Shown: positions 9,065 to 17,018 of the stretch, one piece after another
Position numbering within the stretch: position 1 is the stretch's first letter
Layout of the letters: each line of letters begins with the position of its first letter
Assembly: GCF_014192225.1 (NCBI RefSeq)
Contig: NZ_JACHXS010000007.1
Location: 62,001-126,000, forward strand
Direction: 5' to 3'
From: Pseudoduganella umbonata
GTDB taxonomy: Bacteria > Pseudomonadota > Gammaproteobacteria > Burkholderiales > Burkholderiaceae_D
DNA length: 64,000 nucleotides
The notes under the pieces: generated by a model
Database searches by the model: none
What the model was told of the DNA's origin: nothing
Seen by the model: the letters and a program-made list of their open reading frames with translations, nothing else
Translations under genes and position numbers: made by a program

Positions 9065-10015
9065 ATGGCTTACGAAAACCTGATGGTTTTTACCGGCAAC
9101 GCTAATCCTGCGTTGGCAGAAGGGGTCGCGAAAAATCTCGGCATCCCCCTCGGCAAAGCGGTCGTTTCGAAATTCTCGGACGGCGAAGTAATGGTCGAAA
9201 TTAACGAAAACGTCCGCGGTAAAGACGTGTTCGTGCTGCAGTCGACCTGCGCTCCCACCAACGACAGCCTGATGGAACTGATCCTGATGGTCGATGCCCT
9301 GAAACGCGCATCCGCTGGCCGCATCACGGCCGCCATCCCTTACTTTGGCTACGCCCGCCAGGATCGCCGCCCGCGTTCCGCCCGCGTTGCGATCTCGGCC
9401 AAGGTTGTCGCCAACATGCTGGAAGAAGCCGGTGTCGAGCGCGTCCTGATCATGGACCTGCACGCCGACCAGATCCAGGGTTTCTTCGATATTCCCGTCG
9501 ATAACATCTACGCATCGCCGATCCTGCTGGGCGACCTGCAGAAGAAGGATCACCAGGACCTGCTGGTGGTTTCGCCCGACGTCGGCGGCGTGGTGCGCGC
9601 CCGCGCGCTGGCCAAGCGCCTCGGCTGCGACCTGGCGATCATCGACAAGCGCCGCCCGAAAGCCAACGTTTCCGAAGTGATGAACATCATCGGCGACGTG
9701 GAAGGCCGTAACTGCGTGATCATGGACGACATGGTCGACACCGCCGGCACGCTGGTGAAAGCCGCCGAAGTGCTGAAGGAACGCGGCGCCAAGAAAGTCA
9801 TCGCGTATTGCACGCACCCGGTGCTGTCCGGCCCGGCGATCGACCGCATCACCAATTCGTCGCTGGACGAACTGGTGGTGACGGACACGATTCCGCTGTC
9901 CGACGCCGGCAAGGCTTGCGGCAAGATCCGCCAGCTGACCTGTGCCCCGCTGCTGGCTGAAACGTTCAAGCGCATCATCAAGGGCGATTCCGTGATCTCC
10001 CTGTTCGTCGACTGA
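9065..10015 (+). CDS. prs: ribose-phosphate pyrophosphokinase (PRPP synthetase)
   Basis: This 316-residue cytoplasmic enzyme makes PRPP from ribose 5-phosphate and ATP for purine, pyrimidine, His and Trp synthesis. The start is MAYENLMVFTGNANP. The ATP-binding flexible-loop region ARQDRRPRSARVAI, the metal site DLHADQIQGFFDIPVDN and the PRPP loop VIMDDMVDTAGTL are intact. The length is typical of class I enzymes. An in-frame extension upstream of 9065 runs through the terminator and tRNA and is not used. Confidence 0.98.
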   Translation: MAYENLMVFTGNANPALAEGVAKNLGIPLGKAVVSKFSDGEVMVEINENVRGKDVFVLQSTCAPTNDSLMELILMVDALKRASAGRITAAIPYFGYARQDRRPRSARVAISAKVVANMLEEAGVERVLIMDLHADQIQGFFDIPVDNIYASPILLGDLQKKDHQDLLVVSPDVGGVVRARALAKRLGCDLAIIDKRRPKANVSEVMNIIGDVEGRNCVIMDDMVDTAGTLVKAAEVLKERGAKKVIAYCTHPVLSGPAIDRITNSSLDELVVTDTIPLSDAGKACGKIRQLTCAPLLAETFKRIIKGDSVISLFVD

Positions 10016-10042
10016 TTTATTTCGGCGGGCGATTCAATTCCA

Positions 10043-10115
10043 GGCGGCGTCGCTGACAGTCAGCGGCGCCGCCAAAGTTTTATCCGGCAGCGATGATTTA
10101 TCGCTGCCGGTTTTC
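10043..10115 (+). terminator. two successive hairpins after prs
   Basis: The first stem-loop pairs 10043-10056 with 10060-10073 (one internal mismatch) and is followed by AAAGTTTTA. The second pairs CCGGCAGCGA (10084-10093) with TCGCTGCCGG (10101-10110) and is followed by TTTT. Together they probably end or attenuate prs transcription before rplY. Confidence 0.65.
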
Positions 10116-10186
10116 GGAGCTTCCTGGTCGCGGGAGGCTTCATAACAACGGGGTGATATTCATCCCGGCTCTTCTTGGAGTATCAA

Positions 10187-10786
10187 ATGAAAGTTGTTGC
10201 ATTCAAACGCGAACTGCAGGGCACGGGTGCGAGCCGCCGCCTGCGTATTTCCGGCCAGACCCCTGGCATCATCTACGGCGGCACCGAAGCCCCGGTGACG
10301 ATCGCCCTGGACCACAACGCGCTGTACCACGCGCTGAAGAAAGAAGCCTTCCACGGCGCCGTGCTGGACCTGGAAATCGACGGCAAAGTACAGAAAGTGC
10401 TGCTGCGCGACTTCCAGATGCACGCATACAAGCAACTGGTCCTGCACGCTGACTTCCAGCGCGTCGACGCAAACCAGCCGGTGCACGTCAAAGTGGCACT
10501 GCACTTCGAAAACGCTGAAGTCTCCCCGGCAGTCAAACTGCACGGCGCGACCATCAGCCACGTGACCAACGAGATCGAAGTTTCCTGCCTGCCGGGCAAC
10601 CTGCCTGAGTTCATCACCGTCGACCTGACGAACATGGACGTCGGCACCTCGCTGCACGCATCGAACCTGACGCTGCCGGAAGGCGTGACGCTGATCACCC
10701 ACGGTTCCGACCTGACGATCGCTACCGCATCGGTACCGGCCGGCCAAGTGTCCGCCGACGCTGCTGCGACCGAAGAGAAGAAGTAA
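10187..10786 (+). CDS. rplY: 50S ribosomal protein L25 (Ctc/TL5 form)
   Basis: This 199-residue protein has the L25 5S-rRNA-binding domain (MKVVAFKRELQGTGASRRLR, TPGIIYGG) and a C-terminal beta domain (about 100-190). This makes it the long Ctc/TL5 type rather than the 94-residue E. coli L25. The tail TEEKK is typical of betaproteobacteria. A GGAG Shine-Dalgarno sits about 7 bases before ATG 10187. The prs-rplY-pth-ychF order is a common translation-linked cluster. Confidence 0.96.
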   Translation: MKVVAFKRELQGTGASRRLRISGQTPGIIYGGTEAPVTIALDHNALYHALKKEAFHGAVLDLEIDGKVQKVLLRDFQMHAYKQLVLHADFQRVDANQPVHVKVALHFENAEVSPAVKLHGATISHVTNEIEVSCLPGNLPEFITVDLTNMDVGTSLHASNLTLPEGVTLITHGSDLTIATASVPAGQVSADAAATEEKK

Positions 10787-10805
10787 TCCTCTTCCGCATC
10801 GGAAA

Positions 10806-10830
10806 GACCCGCTCCGGCGGGTTTTTTTTC
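10806..10830 (+). terminator. intrinsic terminator of rplY
   Basis: The stem ACCCGC-TCCG-GCGGGT is followed immediately by eight T residues, 20 bases after the rplY stop. It is a textbook Rho-independent terminator. Confidence 0.9.
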
Positions 10831-10844
10831 GCCAATGTTTCCCC

Positions 10845-10999
10845 AAAAATGGGGACGGACCCTGTTTTTGAGGAAATTTTTGCGCTGGCGGGTGCCCGGA
10901 TCCGCCACTCGTTGTGCACAGGGGTACAGCTTCTCCGCCATCGTGTCCGGGGATGGGCTGCCATTTGTTTCCCAGAAAACAGGGTCCGTCCCCATTTTT
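10845..10999. repeat. inverted-repeat element, GGGACGGACCCTG family, copy 1
   Basis: Two perfect 24-bp arms (10845-10868 and 10976-10999) flank 107 bp. The arm core is GGGGACGGACCCTGTTTT. It lies in the rplY-pth spacer. No credible gene is inside; the short open frames there are by-products. A second copy with a shorter interior lies near 43.9 kb. It may be a miniature mobile or REP-like element, but no transposase gene is in the window. Confidence 0.85.
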
Positions 11000-11078
11000 C
11001 GAGCAACTTTCCTGGGCAGCGCTTCTGTTTCCCACGCAACTCCGCGATAATCCGCCTTTTCCATCTATCCAGCGCGCC

Positions 11079-11651
11079 ATGACCATCCGCCTGATCGTCG
11101 GCCTCGGCAACCCCGGCCCCGAATACGAGCAAACCCGCCACAATGCCGGCTTCTGGCTGGTCGACAACCTCGCCGGCGGCCGCCTGCAGCGCGAAAGCCG
11201 CTTCAATGCGCTGGCCACGAAGACGTCGATCGGCGGCAGCGAGGTGTGGCTGCTGGAGCCGCAAACGTACATGAACCGCTCGGGCCAGTCGGTCGGCGGC
11301 CTGGCGCGCTTCTTCAAGATCAATCCTGACGAGATCCTCGTCGTCCACGACGAGCTCGACTTGCCGCCCGGCGTCGCCAAGCTGAAGAAGGGCGGTTCGT
11401 CCGGCGGCCACAACGGCCTGAAGGACATCACCGCCGCCCTCGGCACGCAGGATTACTGGCGGCTGCGCATTGGGATCGGCCACCCGCGCACGCTGAACCT
11501 GGCGCAGAACGTGGCCGATTTCGTGCTGCACCGCCCGCGCCGCGAGGAACAGCTGCTGATCGACGAAGCGGTCCAGAAAAGCCTGAACGTCATTCCGCTC
11601 GCCGTCGCCGGCAAGATGGCGCAGGCGACGATGGAACTGCACAGCGCCTGA
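11079..11651 (+). CDS. pth: peptidyl-tRNA hydrolase
   Basis: This 190-residue enzyme recycles peptidyl-tRNA released from stalled ribosomes. The motif GLGNPGPEYEQTRHNAGFWL holds the catalytic His and the substrate-binding Asn and Tyr. MNRSGQSVGGL, HDELDLPPG and KGGSSGGHNGLKDI follow as in the family. ATG 11079 was chosen because it starts the conserved MTIRLIVGLGNPG. The frame is open upstream through the inverted-repeat element, which is not coding. Confidence 0.97.
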   Translation: MTIRLIVGLGNPGPEYEQTRHNAGFWLVDNLAGGRLQRESRFNALATKTSIGGSEVWLLEPQTYMNRSGQSVGGLARFFKINPDEILVVHDELDLPPGVAKLKKGGSSGGHNGLKDITAALGTQDYWRLRIGIGHPRTLNLAQNVADFVLHRPRREEQLLIDEAVQKSLNVIPLAVAGKMAQATMELHSA

Positions 11652-11741
11652 CCTGCCCGGGGCGTCTCCAAGGCCCAACGCGGCAGCCGCGACGGGGCCT
11701 TGGCGGCCACCTGACAGGGCGCCGCCACTGGCTTGCGGCGC

Positions 11742-11747
11742 TATAAT
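11742..11747 (+). promoter_or_regulatory. probable -10 box upstream of ychF
   Basis: A perfect TATAAT lies 67 bases before the ychF ATG. No good -35 box is seen at 16-18 bases upstream, so the promoter, if real, is weak or activator-dependent. The ychF leader would be about 60 nt and contains AAGGAAT before the ATG. Confidence 0.4.
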
Positions 11748-11813
11748 GCAACTATCTTCCCCACCGCGCACAGCATTGCCGGCGGCGGCATTACATATTT
11801 CACAAGGAATTCC

Positions 11814-12905
<1,092 letters not shown>

Positions 12906-12944
12906 GGATGCGGTTGGAATCTGCGGATTCCGATGCGCTCCAGG

Positions 12945-12978
12945 AACCCCGGCATTCCCTGTGAAGCCGGGGTTTTTC
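12945..12978 (+). terminator. intrinsic terminator of ychF
   Basis: The stem CCCCGGC ... GCCGGGG has a 12-base loop and is followed by TTTTT, 40 bases after the ychF stop. Confidence 0.88.
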
Positions 12979-13074
12979 ACTTTTCGGCACCCTGTCGCGC
13001 GTGGCATTGGTCCCCCGGCACTCAAGTAGAATGCAGCTCATTCCGCGCACCCCGCGACGCATTCGAGGAAGCCC

Positions 13075-14646
13075 ATGACCATCAAGCCGTCTTCAGCAAG
13101 TTTCGACAACTTCGGCCAGCAAAACGCTGCCCAGCATCGCGAACTGGGGCACTACGTTGCCAATGACGCGACCTTTCCCACGGCGTATCTCAGGGCGGTG
13201 GCGGCCATCGCCAGCTCGGACGGCATTCTCAACGTTGCCGATTTCAATGCCCTGAACGATGTGGCGGCGCTGATGAACGATTCGGCGCTGGCGCGGGTGG
13301 TATTGCTGGAATGTGTCGAACATCCGCTGAACTGGAAAACCGCCTTCGATGACCTTCACGCAGCCTCCGCCGGCATCGACCAGGCGACCGCCGCCGAGGC
13401 GTTCGAGGCGGCCCGTGCGCTGCTGTCGATCCAGGGTACGCGCAGCAGGGAGATGGCGGCCAGTTTCGCCGAAGCGCTGCGCTATCAAGTCCGCCCCGGC
13501 GAGCTCGAAGCATTTCCGGCGAACGAGCAAAGCCTGTGGAGCAAGGTGAGCCTGGGCTCGGTGCGCATGCTCAAGGGACGCAAGTATGCGGACCTGGCCG
13601 ACCTGTGCGTTCGCGCCACCGGCGATGTGGCGCTGGCGGGTGCGGTACTCGAATGCGAGCAGGGAACGCTGGACAAGGCGGAACTTTCCCGGCGGATGAC
13701 CGCGGCGTGCGCGCGCGTCAGCCAGGAGATTTCGGCATTCAACGACCGTATCGCGGATTTCGAAAGCTCCAGCGATACCGCCGCCGCTTTTCTCGCATCG
13801 GCCCACGGGCTGCAAAAGCAGGTCGGCCAGCGCCTTGCTGTCGCCGATGCACGCATTGCGCTCGAACGTGAAACGTTCGACGAAGACCTGGAGGAGTCCA
13901 TCCACGACGCGGGCAATGCGTTCGAGCGCGAGGTCGTGGATCGCCTCAATACCGATCAGTGGAAACGCGCGGCGACGTGGGAGAGCATCGCCAAATCCAC
14001 GTTCGGCAAGGAACTCGAACGCAGGGTGAACCGGGTCATCTCCCGCCGCGAACGATCGCTTCAACTGCTCCATGAAGACCTGCGGCTGTTCCAGGAAGAG
14101 ATGGCCTTGTCGCGCAGCACGATCCTGAAGCGGCTGCATCACACCGAACTGGCCGGCGCCGCGCCGGCGCTGCGCTGGGGAACGCGCCTCAGGAACGGCG
14201 CCGAGGATGCGACCAACATGACGCTGAAGGTTGGCGGCGCGGCCGCCATCGGCACAGGCGCGGCCGCCTATTTCCTGGGCGCCGCCGCGGTGATGCCGGT
14301 GATCGCGCCGGTGGCGCCCATCGTCGGCGGCGCGCTGCTCGTCGCGGGTGTGTTCAAGTGGATGATGAATCCCGCGGAGCGGAAGCTGGACGAAGTGGGC
14401 CACCAGCGCGAGATGTTTGAAAAGGCGTTTCGCGAGCAGCTGGAGGCAGCGCGCCGGGAATTGGGCGCACAGCTCGATGCCACCTCGCAGCAGTTCCACC
14501 AGGCCGCCGAGCGGATGGTGCAGCCGGTGATCCTGGAAGCCCAGGCCGCCGACCGCCTGGCCACGCTGCACCTCAAGATGGCGCGCAGGCTGAACGACCA
14601 TTCGCAGAAGGCGCTGGCCGAGATGCTCGCGGCGCTTCCGGACTGA
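13075..14646 (+). CDS. unassigned protein: TerB-like N-terminus, coiled coil and Gly/Ala membrane hairpin
   Basis: I do not recognise this 523-residue protein as a named family. Residues about 35-125 (YLRAVAAIASSDGILNVADF) resemble the helical TerB-type tellurite-resistance fold. The middle (about 210-370) is strongly helical and charged. Residues about 382-432 form a Gly/Ala/Val-rich hydrophobic hairpin that could cross or enter a membrane twice. The rest is another helical segment. The layout (helices, hairpin, helices) recalls proteins that work with dynamin-like GTPases, but there is no P-loop. It is monocistronic, lying between the ychF terminator and a Pmp3-like gene. Function unknown. 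Confidence 0.8.
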   Translation: MTIKPSSASFDNFGQQNAAQHRELGHYVANDATFPTAYLRAVAAIASSDGILNVADFNALNDVAALMNDSALARVVLLECVEHPLNWKTAFDDLHAASAGIDQATAAEAFEAARALLSIQGTRSREMAASFAEALRYQVRPGELEAFPANEQSLWSKVSLGSVRMLKGRKYADLADLCVRATGDVALAGAVLECEQGTLDKAELSRRMTAACARVSQEISAFNDRIADFESSSDTAAAFLASAHGLQKQVGQRLAVADARIALERETFDEDLEESIHDAGNAFEREVVDRLNTDQWKRAATWESIAKSTFGKELERRVNRVISRRERSLQLLHEDLRLFQEEMALSRSTILKRLHHTELAGAAPALRWGTRLRNGAEDATNMTLKVGGAAAIGTGAAAYFLGAAAVMPVIAPVAPIVGGALLVAGVFKWMMNPAERKLDEVGHQREMFEKAFREQLEAARRELGAQLDATSQQFHQAAERMVQPVILEAQAADRLATLHLKMARRLNDHSQKALAEMLAALPD

Positions 14647-14882
14647 CGCAGCGGTATTGCCTGGGCTGCCGGAAGCGATGCTATTGAATACGATGTGATA
14701 ATTGTTGAGTTTTCCCGGAGGCCGGCTGCGGTAGCATGAATGATGCAACCATCGATGCAGCCGCTCGATCGACTGCGCCGATGCCGTTGCAGGGATTCGG
14801 CAGGCCGCATGTGCCGGCCGCTCCAAACACTCACAATTGCCCCGGCGCCGCGCCAGCGCGGGGGCTTACCAAAGGAAGATCC

Positions 14883-15077
14883 ATGCGCCTCATTATTGCT
14901 CTCATTCTGCCCTGGCTGACCTTCTTCACCATCGGACGTCCGATCGCGGGCGTGATCTGCCTGATCCTGCAAGTGACCCTGATCGGCTGGCTCCCCGCAA
15001 CGATCTGGGCTGTCTATGCGCTCAGCCAGTACAAGACGGACCAGAAGATCGAAAACGCACTTCGGCAGCGTAACTGA
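14883..15077 (+). CDS. YqaE/Pmp3-family small membrane protein
   Basis: This 64-residue protein has two hydrophobic segments (about 2-18 and 22-46) and the family pattern LPW ... IGRPIAGVI ... LIGWLPATIWAVYAL. A short polar tail (QYKTDQKIENALRQRN) follows. Pmp3-type proteolipids affect membrane potential and stress tolerance in yeast and plants; bacterial roles are poorly defined. ATG 14883 follows the Shine-Dalgarno AAAGGAAG. The in-frame ATG at 14736 would add an unrelated polar extension and was not used. Confidence 0.8.
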   Translation: MRLIIALILPWLTFFTIGRPIAGVICLILQVTLIGWLPATIWAVYALSQYKTDQKIENALRQRN

Positions 15078-15116
15078 CCTGCCAGGCCGGCAGGGCAGTT
15101 ATCGCACAGGGCAACC

Positions 15117-16748
15117 TTACATCCGCGCAGCCGGCGCCAGACGCATCGCCGTTCCACGTGACGGTGCCGGAACTGCCGGGCCTGCAACAGCCACTGCAGT
15201 CCCCTCCAGCTTGAACACCCTCACCACCTGCGCCAGTTTGCCGGCCTGGTCCTGCATCGCCCCCGCCGCCGCGGCCGATTGCTCGACCAGTGCCGCATTC
15301 TGCTGGGTCGCTTCGTCCATCAGGCCGATCGACCCGTTCACCTGCTCGATACCGGCGGCCTGCTCCTGCGTCGCTTGGGTGATGTCGGCCATGATCTCGG
15401 TGACGCGGCGGATCGACTCGACCACCTGTTCCATGGTGGCGCCGGCCTGATCGACCAGGCGGGTGCCCGCATCGACCTTCTGGACCGAATCGCCGATCAG
15501 GCCCTTGATCTCGCGGGCCGCCGCGGCCGAGCGCTGGGCCAGCGTGCGCACTTCCGAAGCCACCACCGCGAAGCCGCGGCCCTGTTCGCCGGCGCGCGCC
15601 GCTTCCACGGCCGCATTCAGCGCCAGGATATTGGTCTGGAACGCGATGCCGTCGATGACGCCGATGATGTCGACGATCTTGCGCGACGATTCGTTGATCG
15701 AACCCATCGTCGTGACGACCTGGCCGACCACCGCGCCGCCTTCGGTGGCCACCTTCGACGCCGCGATCGCCAGCTGGTTGGCCTGGCCCGCGTTGCCGGC
15801 ATTCTGGCGCACGGTGCCCGTGATCTGTTCCATCGATGCAGCCGTTTCTTCCAGCGAAGCGGCCTGCTGTTCGGTGCGGCGCGACAGGTCCATGTTGCCG
15901 GCGGCGATTTCGCCCGAGGCGCCGGCAATGGTTTCCGTGCTGCCGCGCACCTCGGTGACGATGTTCACCAGGCTGTCGTTCATGTGGCGCAGGGCGCGCA
16001 GCAGCGCGCCGGTTTCGTCGTTCGTGGTGACGTCGATCCTGCGCGTCAGGTCGCCGCTGGCCACCGTCTCGGCCAGTTCGACCGCTTCGCGGATCGGCCG
16101 CACGATGCCCCGGGTGAGTACCCAGGAACACAGTGCACCCAGCGTCACCGCCGCCGCGGCCAGGATGCCGATCATGCGCGCGCTGTCCTGGTTGTCGGCC
16201 TGGATGTCCGCGGCGATGGCGTCGATGCGGCGCTGCTGCATCCTGACCAGCTTGTCCAGGGTGCTCTCATAGGTATCGGCGGCCGGCATGTACTCGTCGG
16301 TCAGGATACGGGCCGATTCGTCGGCATCGCCGGCGGTACGCGCCGCGATGGCCTTGTCCTTGGCCTGGGTGTAGGCCTTGCGCAGTTCGCCGATACGCTT
16401 GAACAAGGCGCGCTCTTCGTCGCTTTCCAGCAGCGGCTCGATCTGCCTGATCAGTTCGCTGGAACGGCCGGATGTCCTGGCATTGTCGGCCTTGAAAAAC
16501 TCCGCCAGGCTCGGATCGTTGCTCTTGACGATGGCCGCCGTGCGGCGCACCGCGGCGAATGTCTGGGTATGCCATTCGCTCATCAGGCGCTCCTTGACCA
16601 GCGGTATCGCCATCATCTCGCTTGTCTCGTTGCCGATCGTGTTCATGCGCCAGATCGCGGCCACGGCGATCACCACGGTCAGTGCCAGCACCAGCGTGAA
16701 GACGGCGCCCAGGCGCTTCCCGATATTCATGTTGGCAAACGCCTTCAT
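15117..16748 (-). CDS. methyl-accepting chemotaxis protein
   Basis: This 543-residue inner-membrane chemoreceptor has TM1 at about 12-33 and a periplasmic four-helix-bundle sensor (about 35-190). TM2 is at about 190-212, followed by HAMP (RGIVRPIREAVELAETVASGDLT). The signalling tip GVIDGIAFQTNILALNAAVE is intact and would bind CheA/CheW. It ends in ...MRLAPAARM and lacks the C-terminal W-x-x-F tether for CheR/CheB. A CCGATA box about 40-45 bases upstream (complement of 16788-16793) faintly resembles a flagellar sigma-28 -10 element. Ligand unknown. Confidence 0.95.
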   Translation of the reverse strand: MKAFANMNIGKRLGAVFTLVLALTVVIAVAAIWRMNTIGNETSEMMAIPLVKERLMSEWHTQTFAAVRRTAAIVKSNDPSLAEFFKADNARTSGRSSELIRQIEPLLESDEERALFKRIGELRKAYTQAKDKAIAARTAGDADESARILTDEYMPAADTYESTLDKLVRMQQRRIDAIAADIQADNQDSARMIGILAAAAVTLGALCSWVLTRGIVRPIREAVELAETVASGDLTRRIDVTTNDETGALLRALRHMNDSLVNIVTEVRGSTETIAGASGEIAAGNMDLSRRTEQQAASLEETAASMEQITGTVRQNAGNAGQANQLAIAASKVATEGGAVVGQVVTTMGSINESSRKIVDIIGVIDGIAFQTNILALNAAVEAARAGEQGRGFAVVASEVRTLAQRSAAAAREIKGLIGDSVQKVDAGTRLVDQAGATMEQVVESIRRVTEIMADITQATQEQAAGIEQVNGSIGLMDEATQQNAALVEQSAAAAGAMQDQAGKLAQVVRVFKLEGTAVAVAGPAVPAPSRGTAMRLAPAARM

Positions 16749-17018
16749 TGTTCAAACCTCTTCGATATTGCGGAAAAGGCGAGATTGTATCGGTCTAATT
16801 TCCAATTTTTGCTGCACTGCGGAAACTACTTAGGTTGGCATGCCGCACAGGGCGCGGTAGCAAGGGGTGTGGCAACAGCCGCTTCCGGCACGGTTTTTTT
16901 CGCGCCGTGCAGATTGGTTCAGTCCGACTGGTTGTTCCAGGCCATCGTCCCCGGCAAGCCGCGCAAGTACGCTCTCCCTTCCCGAAACAGACTCAGCGTT
17001 AACGAAAGGAAAGTGGAC

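Noticed and set aside
10840..11078. Small genes inside the first inverted-repeat element
   Set aside because: Frames of 70-90 codons on both strands come from the symmetric arms, change with each element copy and lack ribosome sites.
15279..17018. Upstream in-frame extension of the RTX gene by 580 codons
   Set aside because: It is antisense to the chemoreceptor gene, and a good Shine-Dalgarno lies before ATG 17019. The extension has no RTX character.
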